Assembly: GCF_014641075.1 (NCBI RefSeq)
Contig: NZ_BMHP01000004.1
Span: 372,001-436,000 of the forward strand
DNA length: 64,000 nt
Source: Paenibacillus nasutitermitis
Lineage (GTDB): Bacteria; Bacillota; Bacilli; Paenibacillales; Paenibacillaceae
Reading direction: 5' to 3'
Below, in pieces: positions 51,597-60,241 of this stretch. Numbering within the stretch: position 1 is the stretch's first letter; every line of letters begins with the position of its first letter. The notes under the pieces were generated by a model. It made no database searches. It had not been told where the DNA came from and saw nothing but the letters and a program-made list of their open reading frames with translations. A program made the position numbers and the translations under genes.

Positions 51597-53114
51597 TCAC
51601 TTCATACTCAGTTCCTGCCTAATTTGATCTCTGCCATGCAGTTTGAAGATGGCCAGACCGAGAGCTAGAGCACTGTAACCACAGAGCACAGCTAAGCCGA
51701 CCCATGGTGCTAACGGATAATAACCCGAATTCGGTATATAAGGACCGATAACATGCAGGTACTCCGGAATGCTCTGCTGGATCGCGAATCCGGCAGCCGG
51801 GGTAAGCCGCAAGAGCCACTGAGACAAGTCCACAGTGATGACGTTGGTAAACGTGAGGATCAGGGGGAGCACAACCAGCGAAAAGCTAACAATTACCGCC
51901 GGAACACGACGCCGGAACAAGACAACAAGAGCGAGTGCAAATACAGCAGCAGCGGCGAGCAATGCAGCGGTACCCACTATTACACGCAACTCGGTTAACA
52001 GCGTTACGGGCAGGGTTTGGATACCGTTTGAGAGGAGAACTGGCTTGCACAGTAGAACGGTAACGATGGCGGCAGCCAGCCCCGCGATAAAAGTGACCGT
52101 ACCTGTCACGACAGCCTTTGCTACAAGCACCCGGACTTGGTCTCGGCGATATTCAGCGGCAGCAAACCGTACCGCTACAATAATCACTACGATCAGCCCA
52201 AACAACACACCAGTAAGGGAGCGCTCAATTCGCCAGCTACCATCATCACCTGTCTGCGGTGCAATGTCACCAACTCCAGTCACTGTGAACCGTCCATCGG
52301 ACTCCTCCACCCCGCCAGGATGATGCGGAGTCTTGCCATCGGGTTCCATAGTGACGCCCACATCGTCGCGGCTCCAAGGACCTTGGAGGTTGACCTGATC
52401 GAAGACTGCCGAAACCTCACTAAAGCGGACTGCATATCCGTTGCCGTTGAACCTGAGATCACCAGGTGAAGCGGCAAACATCCCGATCTGGATGGTGTCC
52501 GGCAGATCCATCTGAACCGTGCCGACCTTGATCCACTGTTTGCCATCAGAAGACTCGTAGCCGATCATCGTGTCCCCCTCTCGGGTGAGGCGCAGCCAGC
52601 GGGGAGAATTCTCCATAACGCCACTCGGCTGTCCATCTATGTCATGGGTGAAGTTGTGCTGCATTCGTACACCATGCTCGGCAGTGCTCATCACCGCCGC
52701 ATAAGGCGCGCCTTGGCGAATACCGTCTTTGATCATGACACCGGCCTTCGCCCATGGAACCATCCCAGGCACGGGCTCGGGGCCAGGCCCGATCGTTCCG
52801 GGAGCCGGAGGTTCCTTGATCCGGCCTGTCATCGAAGTCAGGCGTACCGTGATGCTGCCATCTCCTGTCAGCGGCTGATGCACAAAATAGAATTTATCGG
52901 TCACCGCTTCACCATTTGGCCCCTCCAGAACGGGAGGAGGGTCACCCCCATTCGAACTGGTAATCGAGGGCAGCAGCCCAAACAAAATGATGAGTAATGC
53001 CGCAGCAACCATACCGATCTTCAAGCCGCGTTTTTTTCGGAATATAGTCCACTCTGCAAGCAATAACTGCGCAAAACTGTTGACTTTAGTAGGTGCCTCA
53101 TTTTTTATAACCAT
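51597..53114 (-). CDS. ABC-2-type permease with large extracytoplasmic DUF1349-like domain
   Basis: A 505-residue membrane protein. The ATG at 53114 has GGAGG six bases before it; upstream in-frame codons (to 53195) overlap the kinase gene end. One helix (about 30-52) leads to a ~240-residue outside domain (FYFVHQPLTGDGSITVRLTS, AKAGVMIKDG, SPRWLRLTREGDTMIGYESS, IGMFAASPG), the concanavalin-like DUF1349/regulation-of-enolase fold, and then five or six helices (about 300-500) of ABC-2 type. No ATPase gene is beside it, which is unusual for this class. It is downstream of a two-component system on the same strand (62-base gap), so the system probably controls it. Possible role: peptide or antibiotic resistance, or export. 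Confidence 0.8.
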   Translation of the reverse strand: MVIKNEAPTKVNSFAQLLLAEWTIFRKKRGLKIGMVAAALLIILFGLLPSITSSNGGDPPPVLEGPNGEAVTDKFYFVHQPLTGDGSITVRLTSMTGRIKEPPAPGTIGPGPEPVPGMVPWAKAGVMIKDGIRQGAPYAAVMSTAEHGVRMQHNFTHDIDGQPSGVMENSPRWLRLTREGDTMIGYESSDGKQWIKVGTVQMDLPDTIQIGMFAASPGDLRFNGNGYAVRFSEVSAVFDQVNLQGPWSRDDVGVTMEPDGKTPHHPGGVEESDGRFTVTGVGDIAPQTGDDGSWRIERSLTGVLFGLIVVIIVAVRFAAAEYRRDQVRVLVAKAVVTGTVTFIAGLAAAIVTVLLCKPVLLSNGIQTLPVTLLTELRVIVGTAALLAAAAVFALALVVLFRRRVPAVIVSFSLVVLPLILTFTNVITVDLSQWLLRLTPAAGFAIQQSIPEYLHVIGPYIPNSGYYPLAPWVGLAVLCGYSALALGLAIFKLHGRDQIRQELSMK

Positions 53115-53175
53115 CGTTAACCTCCGTTGATTTTTGATATGATCATATAATATCTCGCGGGAGGTTAAATGCCGG

Positions 53176-54273
53176 TTATTTTTTTGGCAGTACAACAGTT
53201 ATTTTTGAAAAAATTCCAAATTCACTCTTAACGAAAATTTTCCCGCTGTGTTTGTCGATGATGGTTTTTACAATGGATAATCCAAGTCCGCTGCCTCCCA
53301 ATTCCCTTGAACGGGAGTTGTCAATTCTATAGAAGGGTTCGAAAATATTTTCATGTTCTTCCTCCGCAATTCCTATGCCGGTATCCTCGATTTGGACGAT
53401 CACGGAATCATCGTTCATAACTGCCGTAATCAAGACTTCTCCATCCATTTTATTATATTTCACAGCATTCTGAACGAGATTAAAGAACGCTCTTTGCAAA
53501 AGCGCCTTATCACCTGAAAGCATAATGCCTGAGATGTTGTTTTCAATGAGGATGTTTTTTTCGCTGCTGCTTTCCGATACAGCCTCAATAATATCGTCAA
53601 ACATCGCTTTCGCTTCAAACCGTTCATAATGGTCCGCATTCAACGTACTGTTCATCTTCAACAGGTCATATACCAGGAGACTCATTCTCTGCGCTTCTGC
53701 CAAGGTATCTTCCATAACCTCTTTGTACTCCAGAACGGCAGGATATTCCTCCATCTGCAAGACCTCAATGTTGGCAATGATGCTAGCGAGCGGCGTGTTG
53801 AGCTCATGGGCGGCATTGGCCGCGAACCGCTTCTGATGATTGAATGATTTTTCCAATTTCATTATCATATGGTTGAAAGATGTTGCGAGCTGTGCCACTT
53901 CGTCATTCGTATCAAAGCCTGTCAGCGGCTGAAACAGCTTGTTTTCGTCGATATTCTTGATGCTTTCGCTTAAATGAGCAACCGGTTTTAACGCTCTGCC
54001 GGACATGTAATAGGAGGCGCCTGTACCTAGTGCAATCATGGCGACCATGTAAACGAAACTGGCAGCAATGAAATTATTTTGTTTTTCAGAAATAGGTTGT
54101 TCCGGCGCAACCTGTACTCGGGAATTTACATCGGCATTCAAAAGGGGAGCCGGCACAGATTCAGAGTAGGTGATCACTTGAGATAGCGTCAACAGAAAAC
54201 AAACGCCTGCGAGAGTAAGGGTGGTTAATATCGTCAGCCTTAATCGCAGCGTAATCTTATTGAACCGTTTCAT
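53176..54273 (-). CDS. Sensor histidine kinase (HAMP-HisKA-HATPase)
   Basis: A 365-residue kinase. ATG 54273 has AGGAG seven bases before it, so it is preferred to the ATG two codons earlier. Helices at about 13-35 and 70-90 flank a short 35-residue outside loop. HAMP is at about 90-142. The phosphoacceptor is H156 in FAANAAHELNTP; the N box (NLVQNAVKYN), G1 (EDTGIGI), F (FEPFYR) and G2 (GSGLGLSIVK) boxes follow. It overlaps the response regulator gene by 17 bases, so it is translationally coupled. The short sensor loop suggests membrane or cell-envelope signals, as in peptide-antibiotic sensors. Confidence 0.94.
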   Translation of the reverse strand: MKRFNKITLRLRLTILTTLTLAGVCFLLTLSQVITYSESVPAPLLNADVNSRVQVAPEQPISEKQNNFIAASFVYMVAMIALGTGASYYMSGRALKPVAHLSESIKNIDENKLFQPLTGFDTNDEVAQLATSFNHMIMKLEKSFNHQKRFAANAAHELNTPLASIIANIEVLQMEEYPAVLEYKEVMEDTLAEAQRMSLLVYDLLKMNSTLNADHYERFEAKAMFDDIIEAVSESSSEKNILIENNISGIMLSGDKALLQRAFFNLVQNAVKYNKMDGEVLITAVMNDDSVIVQIEDTGIGIAEEEHENIFEPFYRIDNSRSRELGGSGLGLSIVKTIIDKHSGKIFVKSEFGIFSKITVVLPKK

Positions 54274-54955
54274 CTGCATACTCCTTCGCGAGCGAGTACC
54301 CGAAACCTCTCGTGTTTTTAATCAGTTCCTTATCACCGGTATAGGGTACAAGCTTTTTTTTCAAAGAATTAAGTTGTACCTTGAAGGAATTGGAAAAAAG
54401 ATCTGCCTTGTTTTCGTCCCATATATGCTCAATAAGTTCCTCGGTACCGACGATCCTGTCTTTATGCATAAAGAGGTATTCCAGAATGGAATATTCCTTC
54501 TTGGTTAGCTCAATCTTGTGATTTCTTACCGTGACGCTCCTAAGAGCAGTATCGATTTTGATATCGCCATATGTAAGAATGGTATCTTTTTGAATAAAAT
54601 CTCTTCGCAACAGCGAACGGAGACGGGCATCCAGTTCTTTGAAATGAAATGGCTTTGCCAGATAATCATTGGACCCGGTATCCAATCCCATAATTTTGTC
54701 TTCCACTGCCGCTCTTGCCGATAAAATCAAAATACGAAGCTCAAGGTTCATGGATCGGATTCCCTTGAGAACCTCGATCCCGTCTATTTTCGGCAAATTC
54801 AAGTCGAGTATAACCGCATCATATGTATTTATTTCGACAAGTTCCAAAGCTTTTTCGCCATCAACAGCAGCGTCAACCGCATAACCATATTTTTTTAATC
54901 CATTGCACAGGGCTTTTCGCATGCGCGCTTCATCCTCTACAACTAAAATTCTCAT
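54257..54955 (-). CDS. OmpR-family response regulator
   Basis: A 232-residue regulator. The ATG at 54955 is preferred because it gives the standard start MRILVVEDE and has GGGGGG before it; the ATG three codons upstream is possible. D51 in ILDLNLP is the phosphoacceptor, with the acidic pair E7/D8, T/S at SARA and K in LAKPF. The C-terminal winged helix (about 130-225: LTKKEYSILEYLFMHKDRIV, KADLFSNSFKVQLNSLKKKL, IKNTRGFGY) is of the OmpR/PhoB type. It overlaps the kinase gene, and they precede an ABC permease gene that is a likely target. Confidence 0.94.
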   Translation of the reverse strand: MRILVVEDEARMRKALCNGLKKYGYAVDAAVDGEKALELVEINTYDAVILDLNLPKIDGIEVLKGIRSMNLELRILILSARAAVEDKIMGLDTGSNDYLAKPFHFKELDARLRSLLRRDFIQKDTILTYGDIKIDTALRSVTVRNHKIELTKKEYSILEYLFMHKDRIVGTEELIEHIWDENKADLFSNSFKVQLNSLKKKLVPYTGDKELIKNTRGFGYSLAKEYADETVQ

Positions 54956-54964
54956 GCCCCCCAC

Positions 54965-55263
54965 ATCCTTTCGTTTTACTAGTATTACGAATTATTATAC
55001 ACATGAAGAAGTTAAATAAAGGTTAAATGATTGTAACAGAAGGAGATGGAGTCGATGGAAAAACCATTTTGGAAGAGCCTTCTCAGAGGTGACATCTAAG
55101 GATATATAAGGTTGTTTTGGTTGTTTGAAATGGTAAAGCGGAGAATTCAATCGGTGGATTTATTAATTTTGGTTTTGAATCCTGACATACATGATGTCAG
55201 GATTCAAATGTTATGCTTTGAAACAGATAGGCCGATAAATCGTGGAAGGAGAGGAGTGAAAAG
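54965..55263. other. Intergenic region between divergent units
   Basis: No gene is seen. It must hold promoters for the minus-strand two-component operon and the plus-strand WYL regulator; the palindrome at 55174-55208 lies in the second half. Confidence 0.6.
55174..55208 (+). promoter_or_regulatory. Perfect 15-bp palindrome upstream of WYL regulator
   Basis: TTTGAATCCTGACAT (55174-55188) and its exact complement (55194-55208) flank a five-base centre ACATG. With no upstream plus-strand gene, a terminator is unlikely; an operator for the WYL regulator at 55264 is the simplest reading. Confidence 0.5.
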
Positions 55264-56178
55264 ATGAAACTGGATCGCATGCTCGGAATTACGATGGAGC
55301 TGCTAACAAGAAGAAGAGTGACGGCAACGGAATTAGCAGCCAGATTCGAGGTTTCCAATCGTACGATTTATCGTGATGTAGATCTGATCAATCAAGCGGG
55401 CATACCCGTTGCTTCATTTACGGGTACTGACGGCGGTTTTGAACTGATGAACGGTTTCTTCTTAACGAAACAGCACTTCTCTGTTGATGATTTTTCGGTC
55501 ATCTACAATCTCCTTAAGGGCATGGAAGGAGCCATGGGAGGCCAGTCCGTCTTATTAATGCAGAAGCTTTCCAGTCTGCAGCCTGCTCTATTGAATGGGG
55601 GATATCACGATAAAATCATATTTGATATGAGTACATCTGAACACGAGAAGGAGATTGTTCATCCGCTCCTTCATGCGATCAATCGGAACCGAGTCGTTGC
55701 ATTTTCTTACACAAGCGCAACAGGCACCTTATCTCAAAGAAAGGTGGAGCCAATTAAGTTGTATTGGGAGCGTGGGGCATGGTATTTGGAGGGATATTGC
55801 TTATCGCATCAAGCGAAACGCTTCTTTCGGGTGTCTAGGATCAACAAACTGGAAGTGTTAGACGACCATTTTCAACTTAGAGAAATATACTCTCCTCCGG
55901 TTGAGGAAGAGACTCAAGGCGTACATGCCCATCTTCGTTTTGATTTAACGGCCCAGCCTCGAGTGTTCGAGCAGTTTCAGGGAGCGTGTACGGATCATGG
56001 GGATTATATTGACGTGCACACGGTTTTCTACTCACAAGAATATGCGATTTCCATTATTCTAAGTTACGGTTCAAAGGTGACTATCATTTCACCTGACGAG
56101 TTGAAGCATGATTTATTAGAAAAAATCAAAGAAATACAAAAGCTATATACGCAAATGGGAGGCGGAATAATCAAATGA
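55264..56178 (+). CDS. YafY-like (HTH_11 and WYL domain) transcriptional regulator
   Basis: A 304-residue regulator. The N-terminal helix-turn-helix is MKLDRMLGITMELLTRRRVT, ATELAARFEVSNRTIYRDVD (recognition helix RTIYRDVDLI); a WYL domain lies at about 135-215 (VVAFSYTSATGTLSQRKVEP, LYWERGAWYLEGYC, RFFRVSRINKLEVL) and a WYL-C domain follows to about 295. GAGGAG lies 6-10 bases before the ATG. WYL domains bind small ligands or nucleic acid. It overlaps the next oxidoreductase gene by 4 bases (ATGA), so it probably regulates that gene. A perfect palindrome lies 56 bases upstream. Confidence 0.92.
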   Translation: MKLDRMLGITMELLTRRRVTATELAARFEVSNRTIYRDVDLINQAGIPVASFTGTDGGFELMNGFFLTKQHFSVDDFSVIYNLLKGMEGAMGGQSVLLMQKLSSLQPALLNGGYHDKIIFDMSTSEHEKEIVHPLLHAINRNRVVAFSYTSATGTLSQRKVEPIKLYWERGAWYLEGYCLSHQAKRFFRVSRINKLEVLDDHFQLREIYSPPVEEETQGVHAHLRFDLTAQPRVFEQFQGACTDHGDYIDVHTVFYSQEYAISIILSYGSKVTIISPDELKHDLLEKIKEIQKLYTQMGGGIIK

Positions 56179-56996
56179 CAATACTAGTAACAGGTGCTAC
56201 AGGAACGGTAGGAAGACATGTTGTGGATCAACTTGTGCAAAAAGGGGAACAGGTGAGAGCAGTGTCGCGCAATCCGGCAAAAGCGAATTTACCGGAGGGT
56301 GTTGAGGTCGTGGCAGGGGATCTGAATGAGCCAGACACGCTGCAAACCGCATTGGAAGGCGTTAACGGGTTGTTCTTAATCGTTTCCAGCGATGAGGCTA
56401 ATGCGACACTCCAAACTCAGCCCAAAGTGGTTGAATTGGCGGAGCAAGCCGGTGTTAAACGGGTCGCCGTATTGGTTGGTTATGAAGAGGGACCTGTTGA
56501 GGAAGCGCTTAAAAATAGCGGGATGGAATGGACACTTGTAAAACCGGGAGAATTTATGGCCAATATCCTTATCGACTGGCGGGATTCGATTCGTTCGGAG
56601 GGGATTGTTCGAGAAGCTTTCGGAGACGCGCCGAGTGCCAGGGTTCACGAGGGAGACATTGCCGCCGTCGCTGTCACGGCTCTAACGGAGAATGGTCATC
56701 ACGGACAAAGTTATATTCTTACAGGTCCGCAGTCTTTATCGCGTAGAGAAGCGGTCCGGACGATTAGTGAAGGGATCGGCAAGGAGGTTCAATTTGATGA
56801 ACTGACGGAGGAGCAAGCGAGACAAAGCTGGAGAGATCAGGGCTACGAAGAAGGGGATATCGACTTTTTTGTCCTTATGGGCAAAAATCCACCCGAAATC
56901 GGACACACGGTCGTCCCCACTGTGGAGCAAGTGACAGGACGTCCTGCAAGAACACTCGCGGAATGGGTATTTGAACATAAAAATGAGTTTTTATAA
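56175..56996 (+). CDS. NmrA-like NAD(P)H-binding oxidoreductase
   Basis: A 273-residue atypical SDR. The GATGTVGRHVV motif at about residues 6-16 and RAVSRNPAKA set NADP preference; the active-site Tyr/Lys pair of classical SDRs is not evident, as is usual for NmrA-like/QOR2-like proteins. Late features include GPQSLSRREAVRTISEGIG and WVFEHKNEFL. The start overlaps the WYL gene by 4 bases. It is probably a quinone-type reductase or a redox sensor and is under the control of the WYL regulator. A terminator follows 21 bases after the stop. Confidence 0.92.
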   Translation: MTILVTGATGTVGRHVVDQLVQKGEQVRAVSRNPAKANLPEGVEVVAGDLNEPDTLQTALEGVNGLFLIVSSDEANATLQTQPKVVELAEQAGVKRVAVLVGYEEGPVEEALKNSGMEWTLVKPGEFMANILIDWRDSIRSEGIVREAFGDAPSARVHEGDIAAVAVTALTENGHHGQSYILTGPQSLSRREAVRTISEGIGKEVQFDELTEEQARQSWRDQGYEEGDIDFFVLMGKNPPEIGHTVVPTVEQVTGRPARTLAEWVFEHKNEFL

Positions 56997-57017
56997 GGCT
57001 TAAAATTTCACACAAGG

Positions 57018-57046
57018 TGCCTTGGTTCTAACCAGGGCATTCTTTT
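57018..57046 (+). terminator. Rho-independent terminator
   Basis: TGCCTTGGTT and AACCAGGGCA pair over 10 bp (one G-T) around a tiny loop, followed by TTCTTTT. It closes the WYL-NmrA pair before the ABC exporter genes. Confidence 0.8.
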
Positions 57047-57073
57047 ATCAAGGGGATAAGGGGATGTCAAAAA

Positions 57074-58027
57074 ATGTCTTATGCGATTGAAATCAATGGC
57101 CTCCGAAAATCGTTTAATGATCAAGAGGTGGTCAAAGGTATTCATTTGAAAGTCAAAAAAGGAGAACTATTTGCCCTGCTTGGCCCTAACGGCGCTGGAA
57201 AAACAACAACTATAGACATGCTGTCCACACTTCTTAAGCCTGATGGAGGAACAGCGCTTGTAGCTGGTTATGATGTGGTGAAACATCCCAAAGAAGTGAG
57301 AAAGAGAATAAGCCTGACCGGGCAGTTCGCTGCCCTTGATGAAGGGTTGTCAGGGATTCAAAATTTAATTCTGATTGCCAGGCTGTATGGCTTTTCTCCG
57401 AAAGAAGCACGTTCTATAGCGGAACAACTGATTCAATCGTTCGGGCTCTCGGATGCTAAAGATCGTATGGTTCAGAACTATTCCGGAGGCATGCGCAGAC
57501 GCTTGGATATTGCCGCCAGCATGGTTACACAGCCAGATATTATTTTTCTGGATGAACCTACAACCGGTTTGGACCCTCAAAGTCGTATGGGGGTATGGGA
57601 AGTGGTTCGAACGCTTTTGAAGCAGGGAACGACGGTGTTGTTGACAACCCAATACCTGGAGGAAGCCGATCAGTTGGCTGACAGAATCGCTGTCATCGAT
57701 AAAGGAAACATTGTTTCCGAAGGGACGCCCTCTCAATTGAAGGCATCCATTGGTGGCAAGACTTTGGCGATTCGATTGGCAGAACAGACAAATGAAGCAA
57801 CCATCAACCGCTTGTTAGCCGATCATCATCAATTGACCGGATTTCAAGGACATGATCCGCTTGATTTTAATATACCTGTGCAAGAAGCCATCCTCGCAAG
57901 CCAAGCCATTCATACGCTCGTGAGCAATAAAGTTCCGATTGACTACTTTTCGCTAAGTGAGCCAAGCTTGGACGAAGTATTCTTGGCTATAACTGCCTCT
58001 AAACAGAAGAAGGAGGTCGTTCAATGA
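57074..58027 (+). CDS. ABC exporter ATP-binding protein (DrrA/daunorubicin-resistance type)
   Basis: A 317-residue ATPase. Walker A is GPNGAGKT (37-44), the signature YSGGMRRRLDIA, and Walker B IIFLDEPTTG, followed by LLTTQYLEEADQLADRIAVI, the D-loop and switch region typical of the DrrA family. A C-terminal extension (about 225-312) with PSLDEVFLAI is the family tail. The ATG follows GGGGATG about 9 bases upstream. It overlaps the permease gene by 4 bases (ATGA). Members power export of drugs or lipids; no biosynthetic genes are nearby, so it may serve in resistance. Confidence 0.94.
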   Translation: MSYAIEINGLRKSFNDQEVVKGIHLKVKKGELFALLGPNGAGKTTTIDMLSTLLKPDGGTALVAGYDVVKHPKEVRKRISLTGQFAALDEGLSGIQNLILIARLYGFSPKEARSIAEQLIQSFGLSDAKDRMVQNYSGGMRRRLDIAASMVTQPDIIFLDEPTTGLDPQSRMGVWEVVRTLLKQGTTVLLTTQYLEEADQLADRIAVIDKGNIVSEGTPSQLKASIGGKTLAIRLAEQTNEATINRLLADHHQLTGFQGHDPLDFNIPVQEAILASQAIHTLVSNKVPIDYFSLSEPSLDEVFLAITASKQKKEVVQ

Positions 58028-58848
58028 ACAGCAGCCCTATCCTAAATCAATCGATGTTGTTACAAGGGTCCGCGCCACGCAGTCCAAATTCCTTGACATC
58101 GACAACCATCTTCATATGGAGAACATGGCAAAATACGAGAAACAATCTTTTTGGATTTGCAATGGATGCCATTCTTACACCTGTCATGATGCTGCTTATT
58201 TTTAATTTTTTGTTCGGTGGTGCCATTGCGGGTTCCCCCGAGGCATACATTCAATTTCTGCTGCCGGGCATCCTCGTTCTTACGGTTGTTCCTATGACCG
58301 TCTATAGCGGGACAACTCTATGCCAGGACATTTCGAAAGGGGTATACAACCGTTTTCGAACGATGCCTTTTTGGCAGCCGGCCTCCGTGCTCGGGCCATT
58401 ATTGACTGATGGATTAAGATATATAATCGCCTTGCTCGTAGCTAGTGGAACAGGGTTGTTACTCGGTTTCAGTCCGGAGGATGGGATCAAGGGCACGATA
58501 ATAGCCATCTTGTTTATTATTTTTTTCGCCTTTAGTGTGAGCTGGATTTTTTCAATGATTGGTATCTTGGCCAAACGACCTGAGACGGTATCGGGATCAA
58601 GCATGATGTTGGTGTATCCTCTCATGTTTGCGAGCAATATTCTGGTAGACTCATCTACGATGCCCAAATGGATTGGGTTCATCGTGGATATCAATCCAAT
58701 CAGTATTGCGGTTACGACTGTACGAGGACTCATGAATGGTACGGCAAGTACAACAGACATTGCTGCAGGGCTGGGTGTTTGCCTGCTGTTGATCGTCGTT
58801 TTTGCCCCATTAACGTTGTATTTGTATCTGACTAAAAATAATCGTTAA
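58024..58848 (+). CDS. ABC-2-type exporter permease (DrrB type)
   Basis: A 274-residue membrane protein with six predicted helices; family blocks are IQFLLPGILVLTVVPMTVYS, CQDISKGVYNRFRTMPFWQP (the amphipathic coupling region) and SNILVDSSTMPKWIGFIVDI with INPISIAVTTVRGLMNG. The start overlaps the ATPase gene by 4 bases. The two form one exporter. It is followed by 276 bases with no recognisable gene. Confidence 0.93.
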   Translation: MNSSPILNQSMLLQGSAPRSPNSLTSTTIFIWRTWQNTRNNLFGFAMDAILTPVMMLLIFNFLFGGAIAGSPEAYIQFLLPGILVLTVVPMTVYSGTTLCQDISKGVYNRFRTMPFWQPASVLGPLLTDGLRYIIALLVASGTGLLLGFSPEDGIKGTIIAILFIIFFAFSVSWIFSMIGILAKRPETVSGSSMMLVYPLMFASNILVDSSTMPKWIGFIVDINPISIAVTTVRGLMNGTASTTDIAAGLGVCLLLIVVFAPLTLYLYLTKNNR

Positions 58849-59124
58849 CTTTACAAACGAATGATTTTAATTCATTTGATCGTTCCATCAAATTGGAGGA
58901 TTAAAATTAGCTTGAGGACATCGGCTCAGAAGGGTGGACCTCGCTCGAATACGAAGCCACAAGGCGCAGCGACTGGCTGGCAGTAAACGCGTCCTGCCGA
59001 AGTTTCCCTCGCCGCTGGCAAAAATGCTCACCCAAGCTGACTGGACTTATCATTCCATTGTGTCTAGAAATAATTGATTATATAATTTAAAGATAAGTAG
59101 TGAATTTATTGGAGGATTGAAAAG
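58849..59124. other. Gene-free stretch, possible coding scraps
   Basis: A start-less plus-strand frame reads LEDIGSEGWTSLEYEATRRS and DWLAVN, and another frame RVLPKFPSPLAKMLTQADWT then YHSIVSRNN to a stop at about 59075. They look protein-like but match no family I recognise; they may be pieces of one frameshifted gene. Confidence 0.3.
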
Positions 59125-59730
59125 ATGTCACTATATGAAAAGATGCATGCTGGTGAATTATATAACTGCGCCGATAAAGAACTGATGATTGAGCAGGGCA
59201 AATGCCTTGAGAGACTATATGATTTTAACGCAACCCGCCCGTCCGAGGTCGAAAAACGTAATAAGCTTATGAAGGAAATGTTCGCTGAAATTGGTGATAA
59301 CTGCTATATCGAGCCGCCGTTTCATGCAAACTGGGGCGGCAAGCATGTACATTTCGGTAGTGGTATTTATGCTAACTTTAATCTGACAATGGTTGATGAC
59401 ACCCACATTTATGTCGGAGACCACACGATGTTTGGTCCAAATGTAACGGTCGCGACCGCAGGCCATCCCATTGTTCCCGATCTTCGCGAAATAGTGATGC
59501 AATTCAATCTACCAGTTCATATAGGTAGAAATGTTTGGATTGGTGCAGGGGTTATTATTGTTCCAGGAGTTAAAATTGGTGAGAATACCGTTATCGGCGC
59601 AGGCAGCGTCGTAACGAAGGATGTTCCTGCCAATGTGGTTGCTGTTGGAAATCCCTGCCGTGTATTACGGGAAATTAACGATCATGACAAGGAATACTAT
59701 TACAAAGACAGAAGAATTAATTTTAAGTAA
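59125..59730 (+). CDS. Sugar O-acetyltransferase (LacA/Maa-like, hexapeptide repeat)
   Basis: A 201-residue left-handed beta-helix acetyltransferase. The N-terminal Mac domain (about 5-58: EKMHAGELYNCADKELMIEQ, YDFNATRPSEVEKRNKLMKE) and the hexapeptide core with NFNLTMVDD, IYVGDHTMFGPNVTVATAGH (catalytic His in AGHPI), IGRNVWIGAGVIIVPGVKIG and GAGSVVTKDVPANVVAVGNP are as in galactoside/maltose O-acetyltransferases, down to the closing REINDHDKEYYYKD. TTGGAGGA lies 10 bases before the ATG. It uses acetyl-CoA to acetylate a sugar hydroxyl, probably detoxifying non-metabolisable sugars. It is a lone gene beside the importer at 60242. Confidence 0.94.
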   Translation: MSLYEKMHAGELYNCADKELMIEQGKCLERLYDFNATRPSEVEKRNKLMKEMFAEIGDNCYIEPPFHANWGGKHVHFGSGIYANFNLTMVDDTHIYVGDHTMFGPNVTVATAGHPIVPDLREIVMQFNLPVHIGRNVWIGAGVIIVPGVKIGENTVIGAGSVVTKDVPANVVAVGNPCRVLREINDHDKEYYYKDRRINFK

Positions 59731-59860
59731 GAGTGTCAGCACGCAACCGTAACGTTTCATCTGTACGATCAATCGCAAGCAAGCTGACGAGAGCCGAGGC
59801 TGAAACCATCGTGCAACGCCTGCTTCAGCTTCCCGATCTAATCTGATATTCGCTAACTTG

Positions 59861-59906
59861 AGGTTATCCCGCACATGCTTATCGGTGCGCAGGATAACCT
59901 TATTTA
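59861..59906 (+). terminator. Terminator-like hairpin after acetyltransferase gene
   Basis: AGGTTATCC (59861-59869) and GGATAACCT (59892-59900) pair, with an inner GCAC/GTGC stem, followed by TATTT. Between the gene end at 59730 and this hairpin a start-less frame (IASKLTRAEAETIVQRLLQL) may be a gene scrap. Confidence 0.6.
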
Positions 59907-60241
59907 CTATCTAAGAATTGATGATCCAGACTATGAGGGGGAGGGGTAAATGAAGTATTGGGGTCACTCCGTATACCTCCTCATTTTCCCCTTTTCGAGA
60001 CTCAATTACTTTCGCTTACTACTGAACCGGAAGCCCCTCCTGCTGCAACATTTGCAACATGTACTGAACGGGAATCGCTGCGAACTTCAAGCTATTTGCG
60101 GTTGATCGGCGCTTCGTCAATTCTTGTTAGTGCACTCAAAAAAGGTTTATATACATGCCAGGACCGCCGTGGTTAAATGAATGTGACTCGGCTGGCCAGC
60201 CGCAATATAAAGTCCAAATAAATATTCGAGGTGGGACACAC
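59907..60241. other. Upstream region of the third importer
   Basis: No gene is supported. Several short open frames exist on both strands but none has a start, a ribosome site and a recognisable product. It must contain the importer promoter; no clear box pair was found. Confidence 0.4.

Noticed and set aside
59958..60176. 72-codon plus-strand frame before the third importer
   Set aside because: No ribosome site, no conserved pattern, and it overlaps the region that must hold the importer promoter.
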